Assembly (NCBI GenBank): GCA_000424365.1
Contig: AUJT01000004.1
Span: forward strand, 95,372-159,371
Source of the DNA: Lachnospiraceae bacterium NK4A144
GTDB lineage: Bacteria > Bacillota > Clostridia > Lachnospirales > Lachnospiraceae
Length of the DNA stretch: 64,000 bases
Direction of reading: 5' to 3'
The position numbers were made by a program, and so were the translations under genes. The notes beneath the pieces were generated by a model, which saw only the letters and a program-made list of their open reading frames with translations, made no database searches and had not been told where the DNA came from. Positions 26,989-36,197 of this stretch are shown in pieces. How positions within the stretch are numbered: the first letter of the stretch is position 1; every line of letters starts with the position of its first letter.

Positions 26989-27941
26989 GAAGTTGACTCC
27001 TTATCTATTGCATTGATCAGGCGATCATGATTACCGTCTGTCAGAAGTTCTCGTATTTTCTCCGCGATTTCCATAGGATCATCGGGATCATGAATCAAAT
27101 CTTTCTCCTCTATACCTGCCAGAACGGATAAAACTCCGCATCTGTCCGACAGAAGAAGATCTTCTCCGGACAACAGCGCTTCGAGGGGCGCCAGTCCAAA
27201 GGTCTCAAAAATACTGTTTTGTATATAAATCGAATGTTTTCGGTATTCTGACTGCATTTCTGCAGCTGTCAATCGTCCCAGATCATTTACAAAAGAAAAA
27301 CGCCGGATTTCCGAAGAATCTGCGCCTTCTGCTCCTGCAACGGTCAATGACATCTCCGGAAAACCGTTTTCCCGTAAATACGCTATTGCCTGCGCAATAC
27401 GGACAATACGCTTCCTCGGCATTCCTCCGCCGACAGAAAGCACGGAAAACTGTTTCCGTTCCTCGTCATTTTCTGACTTATCTGTACCAAACTGTTCCCA
27501 GCTTACTCCATTTGTAAGAAATGCTATTTTCCTGCGTTCCTCGGGATAATACTCTTTCAGCCAGTCTGCAAACTGCTCCGAAACCCCCAGTATCAGGTCT
27601 GCCATATCAAGCATCTTTCGCTCATCACGAGCCATCGCTTCATCCGGCACTCTGTTTATCCTGTCTTCATATTCCACACATCCATGCATGAGATAAATAC
27701 TTGGTATCTGAAATATTTTTGCGATCTTCATTCCAAGGAGATTTTGCCTTGAATATCCCGAAAATACCGCAGCATCTGCATCCGGCATCTTTCTCAGGAT
27801 CTCAAGAGCGCGTTTCACCTTACCACGAGACGCAAGTGTCAATGTACCTGCCGGAAGTGCATTTTTAAGCGCTAGTGTGGCATTCGCAGGTCCAGTCCCG
27901 GAATAGTCATCGCCTATTAGAAATATTCTGTTCCTCTGCAT
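26922..27941 (-). CDS. Family 4 glycosyltransferase
   Basis: The 339-residue GT-B protein begins NRIFLIGDDYSGTGPANATL. It has LMHGCVEYEDRINR near 85, the donor-side strand FSVLSVGGGMPRKR near 165, and SIFETFGLAPLEALLSGEDLL near 250 with the E-x7-E pair of retaining GT4 enzymes. It should add one sugar inside the cell to a lipid-linked chain. The stop lies 67 bp into the next gene and the start lies 35 bp inside the upstream one, so it is locked in a coupled series. Confidence 0.8.
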   Translation of the reverse strand: MQRNRIFLIGDDYSGTGPANATLALKNALPAGTLTLASRGKVKRALEILRKMPDADAAVFSGYSRQNLLGMKIAKIFQIPSIYLMHGCVEYEDRINRVPDEAMARDERKMLDMADLILGVSEQFADWLKEYYPEERRKIAFLTNGVSWEQFGTDKSENDEERKQFSVLSVGGGMPRKRIVRIAQAIAYLRENGFPEMSLTVAGAEGADSSEIRRFSFVNDLGRLTAAEMQSEYRKHSIYIQNSIFETFGLAPLEALLSGEDLLLSDRCGVLSVLAGIEEKDLIHDPDDPMEIAEKIRELLTDGNHDRLINAIDKESTSWNSRAQELQRIVLRLRSGRRS

Positions 27942-28737
27942 ATTCCTTTTTACCTCTGAACATCCATCTGACCGCCTGCATCACAGAAACCTGCCCGCCA
28001 AACAACGCTTTTTTTCTCACTGCAAACTGGATACATAAAAGCGGCCAGAGTACTCTGCTCATTCTGTAATATCCCGCGCCGCGGTTTCTGAAAAAGATCC
28101 TGTCATAACCCTTAAACCATGTAGATTCATTAGGTATGAGTCCCGCTATCCTTTCCGGAATATAGGTGATCTTTAATCCATTCTTCAGGCAATCCCATAA
28201 AAAGATATTTTCCTCACCCATGGCATACTTCGCTCCGGCACCAAAGGCTTCATCAAGAACGATGTTTTTTTCTCTAAGTGATGATAAACGAAATGCTACC
28301 TCCGGAGAAAAGATCTTCATTGTTGACAGCCTGCCCATCTGTCTCTCCCTGTCAAATATCGGAGAATGACGCTCCGGTCTCTCTATAAAGAAAACCAGCA
28401 GGTCTGATTCAGGATGTCTCTTAAAGGCATCAAGTATCTTTTTCTGGTAATCCTGAACATACTGTACATCATTATCACAGAAAATGCAGATTTCAGCGCC
28501 TTCTTCCTTAGCCACCCTAAGAGCTCTGTTCCTGCTCTTGCTAAGCCCTCTTTCAGGTACGGTTATCATCCTGATCTTCTGCATATCTGACTCTGTCATA
28601 TTGTCGTCAGCATGATCACTCTGATTAATAATGACCACATCTCCGCTGATATTTAATTCACGAACGATACTGTCATCCTCAAGATTCATCGCAGAAAGCA
28701 ATACCGTTAACTTGTTTTCAGTATTATTCGGGATCAT
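27907..28737 (-). CDS. GT-A (family 2-like) glycosyltransferase
   Basis: The ~276-residue protein has a diverged family 2 core: NKLTVLLSAMN at the start, VIINQSDHADDN in the place of the usual VDDGS, ERGLSKSRNRALR near 70, and the metal site CIFCDNDVQYV near 100. A basic region follows toward the C-terminus. I set the start at 28737 because it makes the usual ATGA overlap with the gene upstream; a longer frame to 28782 would overlap more. Acceptor and donor are unknown. Confidence 0.72.
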   Translation of the reverse strand: MIPNNTENKLTVLLSAMNLEDDSIVRELNISGDVVIINQSDHADDNMTESDMQKIRMITVPERGLSKSRNRALRVAKEEGAEICIFCDNDVQYVQDYQKKILDAFKRHPESDLLVFFIERPERHSPIFDRERQMGRLSTMKIFSPEVAFRLSSLREKNIVLDEAFGAGAKYAMGEENIFLWDCLKNGLKITYIPERIAGLIPNESTWFKGYDRIFFRNRGAGYYRMSRVLWPLLCIQFAVRKKALFGGQVSVMQAVRWMFRGKKEYAEEQNISNRR

Positions 28738-29495
28738 ATTCTTCTTCCCACAGCATGAAGCGCATAAAAAGCGAAGCACCACATGCTCTTTATAAGACTC
28801 AGACCCTCTACTTTTCTGTAGAGATTCCAGATTCTCTGTATTGCAACCTTCTTATTTGCAGATAATGTGCCGCCGCTTCTGCGATAGAGTGTGAGCGGCT
28901 GATCAAGCCCCCACGCTTCATAACCGTGTCTCAATACTTTCCACCAGGTTGCCGTATCCTCACTCGGAACCTCCGGCATATGGATCAGTTCTTTTGATAT
29001 AAGCTCCGTGTCAAATATCACAGTACTTGTAAAAATAGTCGTATTCTTTAATGCCTGTCCGTAATTCATGTGAAGAGGCACTCTGACTATCTTGTCAACT
29101 CCGACGCCGTCTTCGTCCGCAAACTCATACCCTGTAAAAGTGAAAGCCTTGTTTATCTTTGACTGAAAAGCAAGCTGTCTCTCCAGTTTCTCCGGCTCCC
29201 ATATGTCATCTGCATCCAAAAAGGCTATATACCGTCCTCTTGCAGCATCTATCCCGACATTTCTGGCACTTGCCGCACCTCGCCTTTCGCCTGCATCAAC
29301 GAAACGAATGCGATCAGGCTCTCCCTTTTCAGCATACTCATCAATAAAAAATCTGATCTTTTCAACACTGTCATCCTCAGAATGGTCATTCACAAGGATC
29401 AGTTCCCAGTCCTTATAATCCTGAGCGATAACGGAACGGATCGTATCGCAGATAAAGCGTCCGGCATTATGAACCGGTATCACAACCGAGATCAT
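28734..29495 (-). CDS. Family 2 glycosyltransferase
   Basis: The 253-residue protein is a compact GT-A enzyme: ISVVIPVHNAGRFICDTIRS at the start, ILVNDHSEDDS near 35, GAASARNVGIDAARG near 74, and the metal-binding FLDADDIWEPEKL near 93. It has only a short hydrophobic tail. It is linked by 4-bp overlaps to the genes on both sides and would extend the chain begun by the large phosphoglycosyl transferase immediately upstream. Confidence 0.85.
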   Translation of the reverse strand: MISVVIPVHNAGRFICDTIRSVIAQDYKDWELILVNDHSEDDSVEKIRFFIDEYAEKGEPDRIRFVDAGERRGAASARNVGIDAARGRYIAFLDADDIWEPEKLERQLAFQSKINKAFTFTGYEFADEDGVGVDKIVRVPLHMNYGQALKNTTIFTSTVIFDTELISKELIHMPEVPSEDTATWWKVLRHGYEAWGLDQPLTLYRRSGGTLSANKKVAIQRIWNLYRKVEGLSLIKSMWCFAFYALHAVGRRI

Positions 29496-30892
29496 GGATT
29501 CCTTTTCTCCCCTTTTTGCATCTGACTTCCATCAGAACCTGCTGTTACGGTTTCACTCGTTCCCTCTGTGCTCTCTTTAGTAAATAAGATCTTGCACGTA
29601 AGGATCATGAGCTTGATATCAAGCCATATAGAATACTGTTCTATATAATAAAGATCAAATTTCAGCTTATCATACGGAAGAGTATTGTACTTACCGTAAA
29701 GCTGCGCATATCCCGTGATACCTGCCCGTACCTTCATCCGATAAGCAAATTCCGGCATAGATTTCTTGTATTTCTCGATAAAAGCAGGTCTCTCAGGCCT
29801 CGGTCCTACAAAGGACATATCACCCTTTAGAACATTGAAGAGCTGTGGAAGCTCATCGATCCTGCACTTACGGATAAATGCACCGACAGGCGTTATCCGC
29901 GGATCTTTTTCCATAGCAAGCACAGCCACTCCTGCACTTTCCGCATTTACGATCATGCTCCGGAACTTGTAAATCTCAAATTCTCTGGCATTTTTTGTAC
30001 ATCTAACCTGCTTATAAAGCACCGGGCCGCCATCAGAAAAGTGTATTACAAGCGCCGTAATGATCATTATGGGCGATGTCAGAATGATAAGGATCAGTGA
30101 AAGAACAACATCCATGATCCTCTTTATGATCCGTTCCTCATATTCCAAAGGATTACCTTCCGTAAGCAATAGCGGTGTATCAAATAAATGCACCGGTGTG
30201 GAACCATTCAGAATGATATCCGAGATCTTCGGCATTACGTATATTCTTTTGGAATTTTCATAGCAATACTTGAATACATTATTACGTGTTTCTGCAGGGA
30301 TATCCCAAAGCATTACCGTGTTATATTTTGATATAACCGTAGTGACCTTATCCCATCCCTCGTCCGTGCTTATAGACTCGGCAATATGAAACTGATCTCT
30401 TCTCGTTGCGAGCTTATCCTTAAATTTTCTAATGGACTTTCCTCTATATACGAGTAGAACGTCATACGGTCTGAACATCCTCTGATAGATCCTGCCCATA
30501 ACCGAGATCCACATCCCCGAAAAAACTGTCTGGAGTACCAATACTATAAGTAACGGAACCGGATTCGGAAACTTATAAGACAAAAGCATTACAACAAAGT
30601 AAAAAAACGTACCGGTAAACGATGCCGTAAAGACAAAGGAAAACATCACTTCCCCGATCTTTCTGACACCTACCAGTAATCCTCCGAATACTCTTCCAAG
30701 GAAAATAAATACTCCGATATAAAGAGCCATTACAAACAAATGACCCCTGAAATACAGCTGTGTCCTGAATTCGAGATTATATATCCTGTTAAGAATGTAC
30801 AGGATCGCTCCCGAGTCAACCGCTATCATGACTGCACACACAGCCAGCATATAAAGGCGCCGCAGCGCATCTGTCGATTTAATTGCTTTCAT
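29492..30892 (-). CDS. Undecaprenyl-phosphate sugar phosphotransferase, large WbaP/WcaJ type
   Basis: This is a second initiating enzyme. The 466-residue protein has four to five membrane helices in the first ~125 residues and a nucleotide-binding-like middle. The catalytic C-terminal domain has RIMDVVLSLILIILTSPIMI near 268, KFRSM near 315, the Asp-Glu pair in CRIDELPQLFNVLKGD near 355, and FVGPRPERP. Such enzymes transfer hexose-1-phosphate (often glucose or galactose) to undecaprenyl phosphate. Together with the PglC-type protein at 20493, it shows that two distinct lipid-linked chains are begun in this locus. It overlaps the next gene by ATGA. Confidence 0.9.
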   Translation of the reverse strand: MKAIKSTDALRRLYMLAVCAVMIAVDSGAILYILNRIYNLEFRTQLYFRGHLFVMALYIGVFIFLGRVFGGLLVGVRKIGEVMFSFVFTASFTGTFFYFVVMLLSYKFPNPVPLLIVLVLQTVFSGMWISVMGRIYQRMFRPYDVLLVYRGKSIRKFKDKLATRRDQFHIAESISTDEGWDKVTTVISKYNTVMLWDIPAETRNNVFKYCYENSKRIYVMPKISDIILNGSTPVHLFDTPLLLTEGNPLEYEERIIKRIMDVVLSLILIILTSPIMIITALVIHFSDGGPVLYKQVRCTKNAREFEIYKFRSMIVNAESAGVAVLAMEKDPRITPVGAFIRKCRIDELPQLFNVLKGDMSFVGPRPERPAFIEKYKKSMPEFAYRMKVRAGITGYAQLYGKYNTLPYDKLKFDLYYIEQYSIWLDIKLMILTCKILFTKESTEGTSETVTAGSDGSQMQKGEKRNP

Positions 30893-30898
30893 CTCACA

Positions 30899-31762
30899 CT
30901 ATCGCTTTCCGGCAAAAATAAGCGCCAGTGCTCCCGGCACCCCTAATAATGCCAGTCCAGCCGGCAAAAATTCTCTATCTCTTACTTCTCTATTTGCCAC
31001 TCCTCTGAATCTGAGGTAGTGACTGATGTATTTAACTTTCAATGGCGACCAGGGTGTATTTTTTGATCGATTAACATAATAGAGATACCACCCTGTGGGG
31101 TTCTCTTCTCTAAGTGCCGCCACCCTGTCTGTAAGTCCGGATTCTACGAGTTCACAGACTGTCAGTATCTTTGGCAGTACCGCCAAAACACATTCTCTGT
31201 CTATCTCATCATACACTACATCTTCCGGAACATACTTTTCTCCTGGGATCTCAGGGAACAAATGCCTTTTCAAAAGCTCCGTCTTAAAAACAAGAGTTGT
31301 CTCTCCCTTAAATCCCTGCCTGTACAGGCCCTGAAGCGTACTGAAAGAAATATCCGGCATCACAGCATCGTAAAGAGTATGCTCTTCATCTGCTCCCTTA
31401 TGAGCGACAATACCGCCGCAATCCCGTTTATCAGCCACTTCTGACCACTTCATCAATATATCAGAAACCGCAGTTGATGTAAAACTGTCATCCGAATCAA
31501 GGCATACAAAAAGCTCTGTTTCCGTAAGCCTTACTCCGGTATTATGAGCCCGCATCTTTCCGCCATTCTTCTGTTTATAATAGCGGATAGAAAGCAGACC
31601 ATCATTTATCCATCTGTTTACAAGCTTCTCTGTCCCATCCGTCGAACCATCATCAACGATAAGCCACTGAAAGTCTCTGTCTGTCTGAGCACAGAGACTT
31701 TCGTAAACTCTTGGAAGAAGCTTTTCCCGATTATAAGTTGGTGTAAAAACAGTCAGTTTCAA
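30899..31762 (-). CDS. Family 2 glycosyltransferase
   Basis: The ~287-residue protein shows KLTVFTPTYNREKLLPRVYE, WLIVDDGSTDGTEKLV near 35, KMRAHNTGV and the metal site FVCLDSDDSFTS near 85. I prefer a TTG start at 31762, because GGAG sits six bases before it; another TTG at 31786 is possible and would overlap the upstream gene by 10 bp. The C-terminus ends in a hydrophobic stretch (LALLGVPGALALIFAG), so it is probably membrane-associated. Confidence 0.8.
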   Translation of the reverse strand: MKLTVFTPTYNREKLLPRVYESLCAQTDRDFQWLIVDDGSTDGTEKLVNRWINDGLLSIRYYKQKNGGKMRAHNTGVRLTETELFVCLDSDDSFTSTAVSDILMKWSEVADKRDCGGIVAHKGADEEHTLYDAVMPDISFSTLQGLYRQGFKGETTLVFKTELLKRHLFPEIPGEKYVPEDVVYDEIDRECVLAVLPKILTVCELVESGLTDRVAALREENPTGWYLYYVNRSKNTPWSPLKVKYISHYLRFRGVANREVRDREFLPAGLALLGVPGALALIFAGKR

Positions 31763-31776
31763 TCTTTTCTCCAGCT

Positions 31777-32643
31777 TTAGTTCCAAAATGCCTTGTAATC
31801 CGCAAGTTCCATTTTCTGTCTTTCCGGAAGATCGTAATGAAGAACGGTTCTGACCCCTGTACTTCCGACTTCTTTGAGCCCTGTATCCTTTAGGTAGTCG
31901 ATTATAGGACTCTCCTTTGACAAAACGATAAATTCCGTGTTTGTTTTCTGCATTGCTTCCAGGAAGTTATCTTCAGGGATCGCCACATTTTTTGTGATCA
32001 CATTAAGCAGCCTGTTTACGTATATATTCTGCTCTTTAACCTGATCATCCTGCTCTTCTCCGTTGATTATCGCGAGATACTGTGTCCTGTCCGCAGCAAG
32101 CAGTATCGATGCATCGTACTGCCGGAGTTCCATCTGCATATTAAAGTCACAAAGAGCTACCGGATATTCCACCTCTGAATTGTCGCGGATCACCTGACTT
32201 ACGGCAATGACCTCGTTTGGTATCTTGTAATAGTTCTCCGCCGGTATGTAACCGTCTGCATATACATATGTCCCTGCCCCTATAAATATCAGCGTAATAC
32301 CTATAAAGACCGGTATACGTGCCGCAGAATTTTTCTTATACAGAAATTCGACAGCCAGGTAAGCCACAGTCACTATGACAGGCGCGATCCAGAAAAACCT
32401 GTAATATTCTTTATTAATATCAAATATATGATTAACTACTACCGGAACCACCGGATTAAATATCGTTATAAGAAGCATAAGTGCCGGAAACGCAAAGATC
32501 CTACGTTCCCTGTCTTTTCCCTTTACAAGGAAAAAGATCGCTGCTGCTGCCCACAAAGCTAAATATAATCCGCTTCCGCAGTAATACTGTATGCACTTCA
32601 GTACATAAAGAAAACCTTCACTCTGAACCGTAAGTGTCTGCAA
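31777..32643 (-). CDS. Membrane protein, apparent C-terminal half of a split GT-C-like protein
   Basis: The 288-residue protein has about four membrane helices in the first 140 residues (YLALWAAAAIFFLV; FAFPALMLLITIF; WIAPVIVTVAYLAVEFL; IPVFIGITLIFIGAG), then a soluble outside domain. It is in the same frame as the upstream ORF and is separated from it only by TGA TGA GGT GAT ACC. The start used here is TTG with GAGGTG five bases before it, so separate translation is possible. Alternatively the two pieces are one gene broken by stop codons. I do not recognise the family firmly; topology and context suggest an envelope glycosyltransferase. Confidence 0.55.
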   Translation of the reverse strand: MQTLTVQSEGFLYVLKCIQYYCGSGLYLALWAAAAIFFLVKGKDRERRIFAFPALMLLITIFNPVVPVVVNHIFDINKEYYRFFWIAPVIVTVAYLAVEFLYKKNSAARIPVFIGITLIFIGAGTYVYADGYIPAENYYKIPNEVIAVSQVIRDNSEVEYPVALCDFNMQMELRQYDASILLAADRTQYLAIINGEEQDDQVKEQNIYVNRLLNVITKNVAIPEDNFLEAMQKTNTEFIVLSKESPIIDYLKDTGLKEVGSTGVRTVLHYDLPERQKMELADYKAFWN

Positions 32644-32655
32644 GGTATCACCTCA

Positions 32656-33726
32656 TCATCTTGGATATGTATAAATAACAAACATTCCCCGCACGTATGC
32701 GATATAAAGAAGGATCAATATAAGGCATGGTAATACGCATAAAAATGCCTTTATAAGTACTGAAAATCTGCGTTTGATCACAGCTAACGGCAAAGTAAAC
32801 ACAGCTACAGCCGTTGGAACGAGCATATTCGCCGAATTCGACAATACTGCCGATCCTGTCGCCACAGCAAACAACATAAGCCAGATTTTCTTATCCCTGT
32901 CATCTTCCAAAAGCTTCATGTACAGCAGGAAAACAAGGGGCATAACTACGTTTCCGAGTATTGCCTTTCCTTCATATGTTCTGGTCGTCAAAAAAGCTGA
33001 TGCCGTATAGATCGTCGTAAAAAAGAAATTCATAATGCCGCAGAAAAACAGGAAAACTGCTGTTTTTCCATAATTATCCTTAAATAACTTCTTTCCTATC
33101 CTGTAGTAGATGAGATTCGACATTATGATCGTCACAGCTTCCATTACAGTTTTCGTCCACAAAAGAGGATGAACGCCTGTAAGCTTGCACATTACTGCGT
33201 CATTTAAGGGATATGTCGCAAAAAAGTATCGCATCTCAAAGTGATCCTGCCACATTCCTGTATAAGGATCATAGATATTCAGCATATCCGTCTGAAGCGA
33301 GGTTGTTGCAGTTGCCACGTAAAATGCCGCATCAAGCGTAAACTGATACGCATGAATGATCACAATAAGTTCTGCCATCATCAAAGCGGCTGCTACACAC
33401 GCAAATCCCCAGTGTTCTGTCAGAAATCGTCCTATTTCTCTTAACTTAGGCACAAAGAGTCTGCGATTCAAAAAGGCCGCAGCAATGATCACCACTGCCA
33501 GGATCACCGCCCATATTTCAGACAGAAGCGACAGCGGTCGCCATTTTAGCATGATCGGGACACATACCAGTTCAAAAGTCAGATAGTAAATAAAAAAACC
33601 CGTTATAACAGAAACGGTCGCTGAAAACGGACGGTCTTTCAACCGTCCGGTCACCAGCGAGCCGAATGCTGCATAAAGTATAAAATTCAAAATTATCAGG
33701 GCTGTCAGTATCAGAAGCTGTATCAT
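32656..33726 (-). CDS. Multi-pass membrane protein (DUF6077-like), apparent N-terminal half of a split protein
   Basis: The 356-residue protein has about nine or ten membrane helices. A conserved-looking outside loop reads FTLDAAFYVATATTSLQTDML and IYDPYTGMWQDHFEMRYFFA near 130-170. The acidic residues after the third or fourth helix recall GT-C transferases that use polyprenyl-phosphate sugars, but no catalytic motif can be named with certainty. It ends with two TGA codons in a row, followed in the same frame by the next ORF. Genes on both sides make and use sugars for a surface glycan. Confidence 0.55.
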   Translation of the reverse strand: MIQLLILTALIILNFILYAAFGSLVTGRLKDRPFSATVSVITGFFIYYLTFELVCVPIMLKWRPLSLLSEIWAVILAVVIIAAAFLNRRLFVPKLREIGRFLTEHWGFACVAAALMMAELIVIIHAYQFTLDAAFYVATATTSLQTDMLNIYDPYTGMWQDHFEMRYFFATYPLNDAVMCKLTGVHPLLWTKTVMEAVTIIMSNLIYYRIGKKLFKDNYGKTAVFLFFCGIMNFFFTTIYTASAFLTTRTYEGKAILGNVVMPLVFLLYMKLLEDDRDKKIWLMLFAVATGSAVLSNSANMLVPTAVAVFTLPLAVIKRRFSVLIKAFLCVLPCLILILLYIAYVRGMFVIYTYPR

Positions 33727-33738
33727 GAATCCGTCCTG

Positions 33739-34101
33739 TCAATTTCCATTATCCGAAACCGTTGATCCTGCATTATCCTGCATCTCCTGCATGGATTTCT
33801 CCATGGATGTGATACTGCCATAAAGAGTATTGATCTTACGGTTCAGCGTAAATATAGCCCCGATGGATACCACTGCATATATCGCAAAAATGATATATCC
33901 TGTGATCAGAATCTTCCATTTTTTCCGATTATCCAACAGGTCCTCCTCTGTTCCGGCCGCTCCACCTGCGTGAATCTCATCATTTCCACCGGAAAATCCT
34001 CTGCGCATCATATCGAGCAGAGTATTTAACGGTCTTTCCGTCAATCCCGATGTCAATATCAGAAGCGTACCAAGCACAACCAGAACAATTCTCACGATCA
34101 T
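33739..34101 (-). CDS. Small two-helix membrane protein, unknown
   Basis: The 120-residue protein has a membrane helix at the N-terminus (IVRIVLVVLGTLLILTSGL) and a second near 73-95 (ILITGYIIFAIYAVVSIGAIF). Between them is an acidic, glycine-rich linker. The outer tail (RKINTLYGSITSMEKSMQEM) looks helical and may form a short coiled coil. It overlaps fcl by ATGA and lies 12 bp before the next gene. No family is recognised; a scaffolding or chain-length role is only a guess. Confidence 0.6.
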   Translation of the reverse strand: MIVRIVLVVLGTLLILTSGLTERPLNTLLDMMRRGFSGGNDEIHAGGAAGTEEDLLDNRKKWKILITGYIIFAIYAVVSIGAIFTLNRKINTLYGSITSMEKSMQEMQDNAGSTVSDNGN

Positions 34102-35045
34102 TTTTTCAGATCCTTTTCATCCTGTGAAAGGTACCACTCGTACTCTCTGCGGATACCTTCTTCAAGGTCAACCTTTTCTTTCCATCCGATAGAATGAAGC
34201 TTTGAAACATCACAAAGCTTTCTGGGTGTTCCGTCCGGCATGTCGGAATTCCATCTGATCTCACCTTCAAAGCCTACGACCTTCTTTACAAGCTCTGCCA
34301 GACCCTTGATAGTGATCTCTTTGCCTGTTCCTATATTAACATGCTGCTCACCGCTGTAGTTCTCTAAGAGATAAACGCAGGCATCAGCCATATCATCCAC
34401 ATACAGGAACTCACGAAGCGGAGAACCTGTTCCCCAAAGCTCTACATATTCAGCATTTGCTTTCTTTGCATCATCAAACTTACGGATCATAGCAGGCATT
34501 ACATGGCTTGTTTCAAGATTGAAATTATCATTCGGTCCGTAAAGATTTGTCGGCATGCAGCTGATAAAATCATCGCCGTACTGTCTCTTAAAGAACTTGC
34601 ACATTTCCATTCCGGAAATCTTTGCAATAGCATATGCCTCATTTGTAGTTTCAAGAGGGCCTGTCAGAAGCGCATCCTCCGGAATAGGCTGAGGAGCCAT
34701 CTTCGGATAAATACAGGAGCTTCCAAGAAACAGAAGCTTCTTTACATGATGATCATGCGCAGCTTTTATAACATTACACTGAATAATGGAATTGATGTAA
34801 ATGAAATCAGCAGGATATGTCTGATTTGCGTTTATACCACCAACATGAGCTGCTGCGAGAACAACATACTCCGGCTTCTCTTCTTCAAAAAAGCGAAATA
34901 CATCTGCCTGGTTCGTAAGATCCAGTTCATGATGTGTACGACCAATAACGTTTGTATAGCCTTTTTCCTCAAGGCTTCTGACAATGGCAGATCCTACAAG
35001 TCCGCGGTGGCCTGCCACATAAATCTTTGCACTCTTTTCAATCAT
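34098..35045 (-). CDS. fcl: GDP-L-fucose synthase
   Basis: It carries out the epimerase-reductase step that turns GDP-4-keto-6-deoxy-mannose into GDP-L-fucose using NADPH. The 315-residue SDR protein has IYVAGHRGLVGSAIVRSL near 8-25, GSSCIYPKMAPQPIPEDA near 107 with catalytic Ser, and EAYAIAKISGMEMCKFF near 135 containing YxxxK. NLYGPNDNFNLETSHVMPAM near 165 and PDGTPRKLCDVSKL near 275 are typical of Fcl. It follows gmd with only two bases between, so the two steps are coupled. Confidence 0.95.
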   Translation of the reverse strand: MIEKSAKIYVAGHRGLVGSAIVRSLEEKGYTNVIGRTHHELDLTNQADVFRFFEEEKPEYVVLAAAHVGGINANQTYPADFIYINSIIQCNVIKAAHDHHVKKLLFLGSSCIYPKMAPQPIPEDALLTGPLETTNEAYAIAKISGMEMCKFFKRQYGDDFISCMPTNLYGPNDNFNLETSHVMPAMIRKFDDAKKANAEYVELWGTGSPLREFLYVDDMADACVYLLENYSGEQHVNIGTGKEITIKGLAELVKKVVGFEGEIRWNSDMPDGTPRKLCDVSKLHSIGWKEKVDLEEGIRREYEWYLSQDEKDLKK

Positions 35046-35047
35046 TT

Positions 35048-36127
35048 TTATTTTGCCTTCTTCTGTGATGCGAGATACTCTTCCGGTGTCTGACCTGTGA
35101 TCTCCTTCATATCTGCATCCATCATCATCTTAACGAGACCCTTGAAATCTGTCTTTCTCTTCCAGCCAAGTTCCTTCTCTGCACGGCTTGAATCACCCCA
35201 AAGGAGCTCAACCTCTGCCGGACGGAAGTACTTCGGATTAACCTCTACGTAAACCTTTCCTGTTACCTTGTCGTAACCCTTTTCGTTTACGCCGGTGCCT
35301 CTCCATGCAAGCTCGATTCCAACAGCCTTAAATGCCTCTTCAACAAACTCACGAACAGCATGTGTCTCGTTAGATGCAAGAACATAGTCGCCCGGCTTTT
35401 CCTGCTGAAGGATTCTCCACATACCTTCTACATAGTCTCCTGCGAAACCCCAGTCACGCTTTGCGTTGAGGTTTCCGAGCTGAAGAACATCCTGATCTCC
35501 CTTTACGATATGTGAAACAGCCTGTGTGATCTTTCTTGTAACAAATGTCTCACCACGACGAGGTGACTCATGGTTAAAGAGGATACCATTGCAAGCGTAG
35601 AGACCATATGCCTCACGATAGTTTACTGTGATCCAGTATGAGTAGAGCTTTGCTGCTCCGTACGGGCTCTTAGGATAGAACGGAGTCTTTTCTGACTGCG
35701 GAGCTGTATCCGGGATACCTCCGAAAAGCTCAGATGTAGATGCCTGATAAAATCTGCACTTGATACCATTCTTTTTGATAGCGTCAAGGATACGAAGTGT
35801 ACCGATACCTGTTGTCTCAGCAGTGTACTCAGGAACCTCAAATGATACACCTACGTGTGACTGAGCTGCGAGGTTGTAGATCTCTGTAGGCTGGATCTGC
35901 TCGATCAGTCTGTTAAGGTTACTGGAGTCAGTCATATCTCCATAGTGAAGGAAAAATGTCTTATCCTTAAGTTCCTTATTGTAGTAGAGATGGTCAATTC
36001 TCTTTGTATTGATGCTGGACTGTCTTCTGATGATACCGTGTACCTCATAGCCCTTTTCCAGAAGCAGGTCTGCAAGGTAGGAACCGTCCTGTCCTGTGAT
36101 ACCTGTAATAAGTGCAACGTTTCTCAT
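35048..36127 (-). CDS. gmd: GDP-mannose 4,6-dehydratase
   Basis: It catalyses the first committed step to GDP-L-fucose. The ~359-residue protein has [19 protein letters not shown] (5-23), [38 protein letters not shown] near 107, and [18 protein letters not shown] near 150 with YxxxK, followed by [17 protein letters not shown] start it at 36127 (MRNVALITG) since GAAAGGATTATTT lies directly upstream; the longer frame to 36169 would place that site inside the protein. GDP-mannose must come from genes outside this window. Confidence 0.95.
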   Translation of the reverse strand: MRNVALITGITGQDGSYLADLLLEKGYEVHGIIRRQSSINTKRIDHLYYNKELKDKTFFLHYGDMTDSSNLNRLIEQIQPTEIYNLAAQSHVGVSFEVPEYTAETTGIGTLRILDAIKKNGIKCRFYQASTSELFGGIPDTAPQSEKTPFYPKSPYGAAKLYSYWITVNYREAYGLYACNGILFNHESPRRGETFVTRKITQAVSHIVKGDQDVLQLGNLNAKRDWGFAGDYVEGMWRILQQEKPGDYVLASNETHAVREFVEEAFKAVGIELAWRGTGVNEKGYDKVTGKVYVEVNPKYFRPAEVELLWGDSSRAEKELGWKRKTDFKGLVKMMMDADMKEITGQTPEEYLASQKKAK

Positions 36128-36146
36128 AAATAATCCTTTCATAACC

Positions 36147-36167
36147 GAAGCCTTTTTAAACGGCTTC
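36147..36167 (-). other. Short intergenic hairpin between rmlD and gmd
   Basis: GAAGCC (36147-36152) pairs with GGCTTC (36162-36167) with a 9-base loop. No T run follows, so it is more likely an mRNA processing or stability hairpin than a terminator. Confidence 0.35.
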
Positions 36168-36197
36168 AAACACCTCAGAACAGCTGCTGCCGTTCAA

